Source of the DNA: Gari tellinella | Lineage: Eukaryota > Mollusca > Bivalvia > Cardiida > Psammobiidae | NCBI GenBank assembly: GCA_922989275.2 | Contig: OV277866.1 | Location: forward strand, 80,202,328-80,266,327 | DNA length: 64,000 nucleotides | Reading direction: 5' to 3' | Part shown: positions 33,604-46,200 of the stretch, in pieces | Layout: each line of letters starts with the position of its first letter | Numbering within the stretch: the first letter of the stretch is position 1 | Program-made: the position numbers and the translations under genes | The notes under the pieces: generated by a model | The model's input: only the letters and a program-made list of their open reading frames with translations | Database searches by the model: none | What the model was told of the DNA's origin: nothing

Positions 33604-33743
33604 TCGGTTTAAATATGGCCTGCTGGTCATGAAGACGTGAAGGGTGGTCATAGTGCCCCTGGTGGCCAGGCAGGTAGGGACCGGGTCTAGGAAACGCTGA
33701 AAATACAGAACATGGACACTAATGATTACCTGTTCTTACATGT

Positions 33744-34080
33744 ACAGTGCTCTCTCTCTACAACAACACCTAATGCGAGACAAAGAGTGTGTGCGGAGGG
33801 AAATTGGCTTACATGTGCAAACAGCTTGAATCCAGATCAGATGCCACGTGACGCGGCGTCTGGTCTGGATTCAAGCTGTTTGTCATTCGTCATTAATTTA
33901 TTTTTTGTACAAATGTCCATTATGTCACTTTGAGAAAGACATCAGACGATAATTTTAGGCAGACGATATTGCAGCAATAAAAGCGTTATACATAATTGTC
34001 CTGTTTCGGGAACTACGGCAAGAGTCGTTGTAAGGAGGTAGCCGTTGTTGGGAGGGCCGTTAGAGGGAGGGAGCACTGCA
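33744..34080. mobile_element. MITE family H, core 1
   Basis: Ends CAGTGCTCTCTCTCTACAAC / TTAGAGGGAGGGAGCACTG, core-1 palindrome at 33819-33884. Confidence 0.72.
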
Positions 34081-34227
34081 CCTGTTGCTACTGCAGTTAA
34101 ACCTCCCTACACCGGACACTCTTTGGTATAGAAGATACACTTCAAAACACAGATGACTACTTTATGCATGATGACGGAAACGCAGACTTTTCCTGGGAAA
34201 GAAATCCTCATTTTTATCCTGCATTAA

Positions 34228-34700
34228 CCATTTCATGATCAAATTTATCGTGAGGGTCTGTACCTCTTTAACGCCAAATTGTTTTCTGATTCAACAATTT
34301 TGTCTGCAATATCGTTTCAAAGCTTTATTTAAGGCTGTATAACTGACGTAATTTCAAAACAAGTAGCAAACAGTTTTGATCCTGATTAGACACCGCGTCA
34401 CGCGGCGTCTAATCAGAGTCAAAACCGTTTGCAAATGAGCTTATGACGTCATATGACGGAAATACAATGTATCGTTTGATAAGTGTCAGGGTTTGAACAA
34501 TATCCCTGTATTCCATTTTTAAATCATATACATTTGAGAATGCGTAATTCTCCCCCAATAAGCGCGTTTGTGTTAAAACAAATAGTCCATAGCAAACAGT
34601 TCAGGGCTAGAATAGACAACGCGTAACCCGGCGTCTGATCAAGCTCTAAACTGTTTGTCACTGGCTTGATTTAATATCGGACCCCAATGCTCGTCAAACG
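34228..34700. mobile_element. Adjacent MITE remnants, families D and C
   Basis: Core-1 palindromes at 34364-34433 (GATCCTGATTAGACACCGCG) and 34590-34660. The second is flanked by the family-C end CCCAATAAGCGCGTTTG. Confidence 0.5.
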
Positions 34701-35179
34701 AAGACGTTTCTATTAAAAGTGCCTTTCTATAGAAATATGCAGTGCAGGTACATGTAAGTATGAATTTTTGACCCGCGTTGAGAATCTACCCGGGTACATT
34801 TTCAACGTTGATAATCGACTCCGGACCACTTTTCAACAAAGTCGATATTTCTCGTAAATTTCCCACCACTGCCCCAACCACGTAGGTCACAGTAAGAAAA
34901 ATATAACTATACAGAAAAACAGCGTTTATTGCCCGTGATATGTTAATTGCCGTTAATAAATTTGACGTTTCATATCTTCAAAAATCGTATACTCCATCCT
35001 TTAAGTACTACATGTACTTCTACTTAGTATATGTTAATAGGAATAAAACATAATGATTTCTGCGAATTCTCTTTTTCCTTGAATCTAAGTAACATATTTC
35101 TAATAAATGTAACAAAAATAGCACACCCCCATAACCAATACAGTCGCTTTTCAGACATTATACGCGCGTCATGCACTGT
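34701..35179. other. Intergenic; no gene seen
   Basis: No supported feature. ACCCGCGTTGAGAATC / GTTGATAATCGACTC at 34772-34823 is weakly repetitive. Confidence 0.35.
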
Positions 35180-36885
35180 AGTTTCACGTAGTCTGGTTCC
35201 CTGCCTAATATAACTTCAGTTATTAGGTCAGGCACATACGAAAAATGGCGGCGCCCATGGAGAAGACCTGGCGAGTTAAAACAAGAAGGAACAACTTAAG
35301 TTTTGATGGCAGGCGCTTAATATCTATATGATTCATATTATTAAGATAGGATTAGATATGACCATGCTTAGTAGTGACGTTGTGTATTTTAGGTCAGAGA
35401 CCACTAAATCATTTTCCATAGACCTCCATTATAACGTTCAAGGCTGTGTTGACGAAATTGGAACTCGATGAGGGGAACGGTATTTTTCCTTCGAAAGAGC
35501 CAACCAAGTCTCATCTAAAAATAAACTGTAAGTGATAGATTGACCACACCAGAGTTTTGCTACATCCACCGAAACAGGATGACCCCCGTTTTGCTGTAAA
35601 TTTCTTAGACCCAACCCGAAATTTACTGCATATTAAATATCGCTCCAAAAAATAACCAGAGTGCATTTTCGCTTCTCTAAAATACACTGAACTTGCGTGA
35701 AAATGTCTATCGCAAGTATAGAAAACATTTTCATTACATTATTTGATTTATTTGCTGAATGGAGGCCGCCATTTGCAATTAGCTGTCAGGATTCTCTACC
35801 GTTTTTGGCTTTGACCAATGAATCACTCGTTATTTACTGGTCTCTCACCTAAATTAAAGCTTAAAGTCACATATTTTCGCGACCGTGCTTGCAGACGGTA
35901 TACGTTTCCTTCAAGATTTTAATGAAAAGTAACGATGTGTCGGTATTTTTATGCCTCCACACTACTTAGTTGGGAGTATATTGTTTTTCGTCTGTCTGTC
36001 TGTTGGTCTGATTGTCTGTTTGTTTGACCGTCTGTCCACAAATTTACCTTGTCTATAACTCTGGAACTACATAGGATAGAAACTTTATATTTGATATGTG
36101 TACTCAATTCATGAAACTCTAGAGCTCAGTCCAATTTTGGTCATGTCCGACATATGTCAAGGTCATTTAAAGGTAAAATCGGGTGATTAAATATTGGCCA
36201 TAACTTTGGAACTGCAAGTGGTACATACTTTATATTTCGAACGTGTACTCAACTCAAGAAGCTCTTGAGCTCAGTACAACTTATGCCATGTTGGACAAAT
36301 TTCAAGGTCATTCAGAGGTAAAAGCGGGTGAATTAAACATTTGCAATAACTTTGGAGCTGTATGTGATACAGACTTCATATTTGGAATGTGTACGCATTC
36401 AACTCAAAAAGCTTTTGAGCATGGAACAAGTTGAGTTATGTATAACAGGGTCAGGGTCATTTAGAGGTCAAAATATGGTTAATTTAACATTTGCCGTAAC
36501 TCTGGAACTACATGTGATAGAGACTTCATATTTGGCATGTGTTCTCAACTTAAGAAACCCTTAAGCTCAGTAGAGTTGGATTATATCAAAGGTCAATGTA
36601 ATTTAGAGGTCAAATTGAATAAATTCAACATTAGTCTAAACTCTAGAAAAGGCTTGTATCTTATAGAATATGTCTTGATTCTTTTCTAGAGTTTAGACTA
36701 ATGTTGAATATATAATATGAATAATATGTTAAGATATTAAGCGCCTGCCATCAAAACTTTAAGTTGTTCCTTTTTGTTTTAACTCACCTGGTCTTCTCCA
36801 TGGGCGCCGCCATTTTTCGTATGTGCCTGACCCAATCACGTAGTGTCATCGGAAGCAACCAGACTACGGTTCACGTGGCTTAATG
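35180..36885. mobile_element. 1.7-kb foldback element with about 150-bp inverted termini
   Basis: The block around GGCACATACGAAAAATGGCGG, GCCCATGGAGAAGACCTGG and TTTGATGGCAGGCGCTTAAT (35230-35325) recurs inverted at 36740-36835; the inverted repeat extends to AGTCTGGTT near both outer ends. No transposase is seen inside. The inner part holds a 148-bp tandem repeat. Its right end lies about 50 bp from the gene A polyadenylation signal. Confidence 0.78.
36020..36650. repeat. About 148-bp tandem repeat, four diverged copies
   Basis: Units carry TAACTTTGGAACTGCA, GTGTACTCAACTCAAGAA, CTTGAGCTCAGTA and AAGGTCATTTAGAGG. Related single units occur at 38450-38770 and 59890-60170. Confidence 0.7.
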
Positions 36886-36941
36886 TTTATATCATGTGTT
36901 TTGTCGCTGATGTTGCCTACAGATAGCAATACTATTGCATG

Positions 36942-36947
36942 TTTATT
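36942..36947 (-). promoter_or_regulatory. Polyadenylation signal AATAAA, gene A
   Basis: AATAAA on the minus strand about 85 nt after the gene A stop at 37030. Predicts a 3' UTR of about 100 nt ending next to the foldback element. Confidence 0.55.
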
Positions 36948-37029
36948 TGAATAAACTGATACTAAAACTCAAGTCTCAGCGGTGCACCTTCGTCGCGAGA
37001 AAATAAACAGGATTGACATCAGTATATTA

Positions 37030-37205
37030 TTAAAGCCATACCGTGTAAGCGCTCTGTGGCGGGTGCTCAAACCTAGGGACACCCTCGATGTTCATGCCGA
37101 ATGCCCAGCCGAAAGAGTTCAACTTTCCACCATTGTACATGAGGAAGACTGGGTAGAACCGGTCACATGACATGTCCAGTGTAACGTTGTACCAGTAATG
37201 TAAAC
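37030..37205 (-). CDS. Gene A exon 7 (terminal)
   Basis: 176 nt, acceptor GTCACAG, stop TAA; encodes GLHYWYNVTLDMSCDRF, YNGGKLNSFGWAF and EHPPQSAYTVWL. The 70-bp array of gene B is absent here. Confidence 0.87.
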
Positions 37206-40200
37206 CTGTGACACAAAAATACTGGTTGAATAACTATATATGTTACAGTCAATCTGTGTAATCAGTCAGTTTCACTTAGTCATTTCACGTAATGACAAAT
37301 CTTCAGTCATTTCACGTTAAGACTGAAAAAAACCGTCCAGTCATTTCGTGAAATGACTTAATCGACTTTAGCCTTCTGTATTACATTGTTATTATTGGTT
37401 ATACAAGTGTTTTGCACACAATGTGTTATTTATTCATGCTTTTCAAGAATTGACAGGAAAAACTTAGTTAATTTAAGAAAAGCATGAATCGACAATATTC
37501 ATAGCTCATTGTGGACCATATTGAAAATTGGTTTGTTTGTTCTATACCAAATATGTAATCCACATGAAATAAAGTCGTTATTATTATTATTTCATTGTAT
37601 TGATTGAAAATGAAAACAAAGCGATTTTTAAACAACTGTTTATTCATAATCTATTCATAATCCTAATCATGCTTCAACATGTCTAACCCGTTACTCCATA
37701 TCCTGTGTTTAGGTTACAGTGGAGAATCTGTTATTCTTTCCCGTTTAAACGCAAACGTACGCAAACGCAAATCACTAAAACGTAGAAAAGAACAACTTTT
37801 GGACAATTCTGATATTTCATGTTTATCTTGGTGGCAAACAGTTTGGAGCCTGATCAGACGCCGGGTAACCCGGCGTCTGATCTGGCTCCAAACTGTTTGC
37901 ACTGCAAATAATAGTTTTAGCGTAAACGCGTTTATTGGGAAAGAATAACAGATTCTCCACTGTACTTTGCGTAACGCGGCGTCTGATCAGGATCCATACT
38001 CTTTGACACTCGTATCGACATATCTTCAGTCAAAACAATCATTAAGCTGACTTGAAAGATATCGCAGAGGACACATCTATTGCAGGCGCTCTTTTGGCGG
38101 TCAGAGGGTTAAAGCAGACGATAAAACTCGGCAGCGAAAGAGTTAACCTATGTTGAGAGATGTGGATCTTCAACTCATCACTCTGATCATGCACAAATCA
38201 TTTCTTTCATGTTTCAATATAGATCTAATCGTTCAAAAAGAGTTTGGGCGAAATGTTATACATGTAATCAGATGTTTTACAAAATGGCTGCCATGGGGGC
38301 AATATTGTATTGGAGCCAACATGAAATTAATGATGTTTAGTCAGGACAATTGCACTGATAATTTGTACCATGTCGCAACAAGTTTGAAAACATTATTCAA
38401 GCCTTATTGTATTCCGGTTCAGCATGAAAGTAATAACGCATGGTCAGGACCACTCGGAGAAAGGCAGTTGACAATAACCTCCAAGATCATTCGATGCGTT
38501 TGTGAAACATTATCCCCCACGGATGTGACCATGACCTCTAAATGAATTTGACTTTGTATGACATGATAAAACTTGCACTGAGCAAAACGGACTTATTGAG
38601 CACAGTACAGATGCCAAATATGAATTTGACCTCTAAATGACCTTGGCAATTGTTGGACATTACCAATTTACCAGAGCCATGCTGGTCTAGGGACTCTTGA
38701 GCTGAGTACACATACCAAGTATGAAATATCTATCACATAAAGTTAAAAAATTATGGTCAATGTTCAAGTTGTAGACAAACAGACATACAGACAGATATAG
38801 GTAATGAGCTGCCGTTAAATGTCTTCATCAAACTGAAGTCTGAAATACAGTCGAACTTCGATATATCGAAATCTTTTAACTCGAACTATCCGATAGTTCG
38901 ACATATGAACTGCATTATTTCATGTTCGGTTAAGTCGAAAATACCCATATTTCAAAGTTAAAACGTGGCTTAGCCACGTTTTAACTTTGAAATAAGGGTA
39001 TGTTCGACAAAACCGACTTCGAGATATCGAAGTTCGACTGTATCTGAGTATATAATATTTTCGAATGTTCTGCTGAAAATAAACTATTCAACGAAAACGC
39101 TTAATTCATTCACTGCCATGACGTCTTCAGTTTCAAACAATTGTCGTCTGTTTTTCTTTCTCAAATTTAAAGCTCATGTATTTTAACTAATTTTTTTAAT
39201 GGGTGTCAAACAGTGTGGATCCTGATCAGAGGCAGTGTTTTGCATCATCTGATCAGGATCCAAAGATTTTACAAATAAGAATTGTGCACAGGTATAGGCA
39301 GTACAAAGGCTAGAGAGATCTAACGTCATTTGTCGACTTCTTGGAATATGATAGTGGTGTAGAAATATTCTTAAAAAGCTTTCTGAATTATAAGTATGCT
39401 GTATTAAGTCATCACATCTTTATTAAAGACTCGCGTCTTTTTGCAAATGTAATTTCTACATTTTAGTGTTTAACGTTTGCGTTTCGCTTGCATTTAAACT
39501 GTACCATACCCATGGAGTAGAAGCATTTCCCCATGGTCCACATGCTGTTGTCCGCCTCTGTCTCAGTTGCGGGCGCCCTGACCGACTGTGTAACTGGATT
39601 TGTACCATTCTGTATCCACAACCCGACACCTGTCCCATCGGCTGAATATTGGCTAGACGTCCGTCCATTGCAAAGGGTTGCTGAACGAATATACGACTAT
39701 AATACAGCATATACATGTATAGTAAAACCTCTTTATTGCGATCACTAAATTGTGTTGATTATTAAGTGTTTTACGACAGTAAACTGCTTAAAGTAAGGTT
39801 ACATTAAAACAGAAAGCTCCTTTAGGAGCTTTCTGTTTTTCAGTCGCATTGCTTTAAGCTGTTATCTGTCTATTAAAGAATCAGCTAGGTTTCGATTTAG
39901 TAGCCGTGTAAATGAATAAGCAACATCTTTTTGCCGCTCAAGACGGTATGAATACATTAGCTTCGGGGGTAAGTTTATCGTAAACGAACTTACCCCCGAA
40001 GCTAATGTATTCATACCGTCGTGAGCGGCAAAAAGATGTTGTTTATTCCTGATATTTATGTTTCTATTTTCTGTCTTGTCCAATTTATGTGTAGTTTGAC
40101 CAGATTTGTTTTCATGTATATGAATATATCATATACCGGCCAAATAGGTTTAATAGATGTAATATCGATGTAATAGCCATTCCAGTTTCTAAATATGGTG

Positions 40201-43200
40201 TGAAAAAGTAGTCCTTACTACATGTACTGTAATTGCATTATAAATTCAGGGTTTTACTCGGTAAACTTTCTCGCTGTGCTTTAAGAAAGCTCGTAAGAAA
40301 CTAAAATAAAATTCTAACACACTTCCCGCACGCCCCTATATAAACAAAGAACGAACGTATCAGTGTACGAATTCTCAAAAGAACACTCATGCGCTGTAAC
40401 GTTCTAACGTGACGTCATATGGCTTCGAAAATGCGTACGCTAAGAAATGTAGCGCCGTTGCTTCGGTGCAAAGTAAGGTTAAATTATGTGTATGGATCGA
40501 AATAATAAATTAATACCAGTGTTTTATCTAACAATCGAACACGGGTAGTCGTTGAGATGCTGGTAATTAAACCACTCGGCCTAAAGGCTTCGTTGTTAAA
40601 TTACTACACATCGCAACTCCTACCAGTGTTCGAGTGCACGATAAAACACTGGTATGAACTTATTATTTCTTAAAATTCAATCTGATTATCCATTATCAAA
40701 GCATATTTTAAACAATTAGGTGGCGCTTGTTTTTGTACATGATTTACACATAGCAACGCGAAAAGCAACGCTAAAATGCGACTACACAGTGTCCGAGGCA
40801 TATGCTATATAGTGTGTAAAACACTTTCGGTCGATACACAAAGGATAGTTTAAACATGTCAGAACGGAAAGTTACGTTCCCAATCTAGAAAGTGAGAATG
40901 TGTTATTTTGCTTTATCGTCGATCGACTTTCTTTGTAATTGTAGTAAATACTTTCAAATCGTAGCTAGTAGATACATGTAACTTGTCTACTCTATAAATA
41001 GAACGTCACTCCCCGGATTTTCAAAGGGAGAGAAAGCGTACAGCTTTAATGAAGGAGCGTAATATGATAATTTCCTTTAAAAACAGCATTAAAAAAAATA
41101 TCGCAATTTGATTTTAATTGAACTTTGTCCGACTTTAAATAGGGGTCTCGAGATACAAAAGCGGATAATCTAAAAGTAGATCCTAACTTGGTCGGTATCT
41201 CTCCGCCGTATGGAAGATGTTTTCAAACTAGTTAGAACCAGATCTGAAGTGAGGGTTCACTGAACTATGGACCTCACTTTTTCCTTAAAGCTTTACAGAG
41301 CGAATGTACATGTAAATATAAACACATAGAGAGGATTTACGTGTATGATAAGTAGCCCGGTTTTGGAAGGATATTGCAATGGACTCTCCCTGATAATTTC
41401 ACCATATATCAACAATAGTGTTAGACCTTCCTAGGAATTGTTGAACATAAAACAGAGAACATTGCCCCAGTATCTTTACCAGATGGTACATAATGCAAGT
41501 TGAAAGTAAAGCAGAATGCTCCTTAAAGCGACCCGCAACCGGATGGTGTATTTGCAAAATAAAATGCTCAAATAACACCAAAATGTGTGGCATTATCGTG
41601 CATCTGGTATAAGAAAAATATGATCAGTCTAAACACAAAAAGAAAGTCTTCAAATCTTCATTTTTTAGATATTTTCATACGTTTTAACCGTTGAGTCGAC
41701 TGGCGCAACAGAAATTGAACACGGACTCAGACATAAACCCGAGCCGAATAATGTACTATCCATCGCTACACACTGAAGTACGTTAATCCTAAACCATATA
41801 TATATGGAGCCGTTAGTCGATAGGGCTAAGGCGTTTCCTTATTTTTCGTGTCTGTCTCCGCATGGAGGGTCACGGGTTCGAATCCCACCAGAGCTTCTTC
41901 ACTTTTTTTTTTTGAAATGTCTTCTTTAACAGAATTTCTTATCCTAAACTAAATCTTACCTATTTATATAAGCATTTGACATATATTTACAAATAATTAT
42001 TTTAAATGCTAAATCCGGTTGCGAGCTTCTTTAAGGAGCATTCTGGTTTATTTTATGTTTACTTAAATGGTCACCTGTCTTCAAAACTAGAATCAGACTA
42101 TGAGGTAAAAGGCTGATACTGCTACTGAATGTTGAACAGTTTGGATCCAATCTATCCACCGAGTCACTCGACATCTTATGTGAATCCAAACTTTAAAATG
42201 TAGACCAATATTTAGCGATTAGCAAAGGAATGATTCACAGTTACAAAAACAGCGGGGAAGCCGTTATTTTTACCGGTTTAAACGCAAACGAAACGCAAAT
42301 CAGTAACACGAAGAACATTACATTTGTGTTTAACACATTTTAACAATTTAGTTTAATCTGAGAGACAAACAGTTTGGATCCTGATCAGACGCCGGGTTAT
42401 CCGGCGTCTGGTTATCCGGCGTCTGATCTGGCTCCAAACTGTTTGTAATGGATATGATAGTTTTAGCATAACCACGCTTATTGGGAATAATAACATCTTC
42501 TCCACGGGTACCTGGGTCCACAAAGTAAGCGGTGATGTAGTAGATTCCTCTCTCCAACACAAACGGGTGATCAATTAGGTAGGAGCTAGGAAACCCGTTA
42601 GGGTTGGGATCATAATTCTGAGAGATCTGGAACATGAAAATATAACTGTATATACACATGTACCATAACAATACAAGTACGGGGCCTCCGTGGCCTAGTT
42701 GTATAGTCACTATGACTTACATCACTAAGCTCCTCGCCGCTGTGAGTTCGAATCCCAGTTTGGTCATTCGGATTTTTATGTGAGGAAGCTTTCCAGCTGG
42801 CTTGCGGAAAGTCGGTGGTTCTACCCAGTTGCCGATTTGTGCCTGAAACAGTGCATAAAGGACTTCTGGGGTCTTTCTCCACCTGTAATTAGCTGGACGT
42901 CGCGATATGACTGAAATACTGTTGAAAGCGGCGAAAAATCATACCAAATCTATAGAGGTACAGTAAATGTGTTAATACTTATTTTTGTTAAATGACATTA
43001 AACTCATACACACTGCAGAAAAATGCAGAAAACTGGTAGCCTGTTTTGAAATTGCAAATAGGTCTAGTTTGGGGCCTGATCAGAATCCTGCATACTGTAG
43101 GCAATTAACCACTGCACATGTTTTACCTGGGTACATATTTGGATCCTGGGTTTGTGTTTATGTAACTATCCTTAATGGAAAACTCGTTCATCAAACATAA

Positions 43201-46200
43201 ACACAACTCAGTAAAATGTAGAAAGTAACTTTAAAACTTCTGACGATTTATAATACAAGTTGGAACTCCACTAGACTCCGTTTTAATAAATGAATTTGGA
43301 AGGCATAGTTGATGAAAATAGATAGATATACAACATACAGAGAGAGACAGATAGAAAGGAGATATACACAGGGAGAGTTAAAGAAAGAAAAAAGAAAGAA
43401 AGAAAGAAAGACAGACATACAGACATACAGCGCGAGACAGAGAAAGACAAAGTGGGTCATCGAGGCTCCGCGAGTGACACATAGATAGCGAGAGGCAGAT
43501 AAAGAGTGCGATATATACAGAGATACAGAGGCAGTGATAGACAGAAAGAGAGAAAGAGATATATAGATAGACTGCGAGAGATATAGAGACAGAGAGGGCC
43601 AGAAAGAGACAGATGGAGACAGAGACGGACGGACGGACAGACAGACAGAGACAGAGAGAGACAGATAGAGAGACGGACATATATAGAGAGAGACAGAGAT
43701 TGGTGACGTACCCCGGCCTGGATACCGGCTATGTAGCCCGCTGGATCATAGATGAGGATCACACTAATATCTCCATTCTTACAGTATCTCTCTCCTCTGA
43801 ATAGGGGGTTACCTGTCGTGAGAAAACGTATGGCGACTAAATAATATACAAGCAGAAACCCATCTGTATCCGAATCATCAACATCTAAGCAGTCGCCTAC
43901 CTTAAACACGACATAATATGTATTGCTCATGATTTACTTACATGTAACCGTTACTGTCAAGGCCGACAGCCTTACGCCGGGCGATCAGGATCCAAACTGT
44001 TTGACAATGATATAAAATACCGTAAGTTAAAACAAATTAAACTCATAAAAGCAGACGAAAACTTGAAGCAGACGATATCACGAAACTGGCTATGTTAGAC
44101 GGGTTATTCATGTAACACATGTTGTAGATTTAAATACAACCCATATGACAAAATGCTATTTCCTCCGTCCAGTTAAACTTCGATAACGAGAACAGTAGAT
44201 TTATGCAATAATCTATAAGCAGCAGGATACGGTTTAAACTATTGTTTGGTGATTCTGAGGAGAATAGATTTTTAGTAGCTATATTTTACATGAAAGTTAC
44301 TGTAATTTAATGTTTTGCTTTTTAATCCAAGGTATTACAATTCTTTGAAAACCTTAATTTCTTACACCCATCTTCACCGTCCTTCCAAAACGCTCTCCGC
44401 TGAATATCAATTTTAAATATATATATTCTGTTCGATAAAGATCTAGCAGAACATTATTATAATTTTGCTCTAACGGTTCCCATTCAATTACAGTAACTTT
44501 CATGTAAAATATAGCTACTAAATATCTTTCCTCTTCAGAATCACCAAACAATAGTTTAAACCGTTTCCTGCTGCTCCCAGATTCTTGCATAAATCTTTTG
44601 TTCTATCACTCTTCATTCATGAATAGAGTTTCTTAGAACAAAGATGTAATATCTAAAAATAGAAACAGCGGTCATAGCAATTGCAGACTATGTCTATAAC
44701 TTTGCACTAACAATTCATTTAAAAAGCCAACAGTAAATGCGTTCAATAGATCAGTCTGTCCCCCATTTCCAATCAGCTCATTCAGTTTCAAGCATGTGAC
44801 CTTCAATCTAGATTTCTGACCAGTTATCATCGGTTGAGAATTTGCAAATGATAGGTCTAAATAGAAATCATACAGCTCCGCTGAAAAACATTGCATCGTC
44901 CTAAATCACAATTGTTTATCTATAATGAAATCTTCCAACAAGCACATAGCGAGGGTTCATTTCAATGTCCGGGCATAAATGGGTTCACTGTGACAGGGCT
45001 GCCATTTCTCCGGATTTTTCCTAAATCTTAGGATTTTTTTTCTCAGTTTATAGTAGCTTAAAGCAAGCTGAAAGTAAAGCAGAATGCGCCTTTATGCGCA
45101 TTCTGCTTTACTTACAGCCTGCTTTAAGTAGTCGCATGTCAACAAAAGTAGAAACAGGATAATGGGTAAAGGTACGATTCGTAAAACGCACTTGAAAAAT
45201 GCAAATTTGGAAATCTTAGGATTTTTCATGTCAACTTATGGCAGCCCTGCTGTGAAACGGCCTGTACATCAATCTTACCGTCACATGCACCTGGTGCCAT
45301 GTTCACCCATCCAGCTCTTCTTGCCGCAGATCTCGTCCTTGGCATGCTTTCAAAATTTATTCTTTGGAATGGGTTCAAGCCCCATCTCACTAAAACAACA
45401 AAAGTATCAAAATTTATACTTCGCAATGGGTAAATGCCCCATCTCACTAAAACAACAAAAGTATCAACATTTATACTTCGCAATTGGTTCAAGCCCCATC
45501 TCACTAAAACAACAAAAGTATCAAAATTTATACTTCCCAATGGGTTCAAATCCATCTCACTAAAACAACAAAAGTATCAACATTTATACTTCGCAATGGG
45601 TTTATGCCCTATCTCACTAAAACAACAAAAGTATCAACATTTATACTTCGCAATGGGTTCAAGCCCAATCTCACTAAAACAACAAAAGTATCAACATTTA
45701 TACTTCGCAATGGGTTTATGCCCTATCTCACTAAAACAACAAAAGTATCAAAATTTATACTTCCCAATGGGTTCAAGCCCCATCTCACTAAAACAACAAA
45801 AGTATCAACATTTATACTTCGCAATGGGTTTATGCCCTATCTCACTAAAACAACAAAAGTATCAACATTTAAACTTCGCAATTGGTTCAAGCCCCATCTC
45901 ACTAAAACAACAAAAGTATCAACATTTATACTTCGCAATGGGTTCATGCCCTATCTCACTAAAACAACAAAAGTATCAACATTTATACTTCGCAATCGGT
46001 TTATGCCCTATCTCACTAAAACAACAAAAGTATCAACATTTATACTTCGCAATGGGTTCATGCCCCATCTCACTAAAACAACAAAAGTATCAAAATTTAT
46101 ACTTCGCAATGGGTAAATGCCCCATCTCACTAAAACAACAAAAGTATCAACATTTATACTTCGCAATTGGTTCAAGCCCCATCTCACTAAAACAACAGAA

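Larger units (their letters stand above)
41497..42060. mobile_element. MITE family E core split by a TTAA element
   Basis: The core-2 palindrome half AAGTTGAAAGTAAAGCAGAATGC ends at TTAA 41523-41526 and resumes at TTAA 42031-42034 with GGAGCATTCTGGTTTA. Confidence 0.7.

Noticed and set aside
43378..43930. Ser/Leu/Cys-rich minus-strand ORFs over the purine tract
   Set aside because: Low-complexity translation of (CTGT/CTCT)n; only the exon 4 segment 43712-43812 has paralog support.
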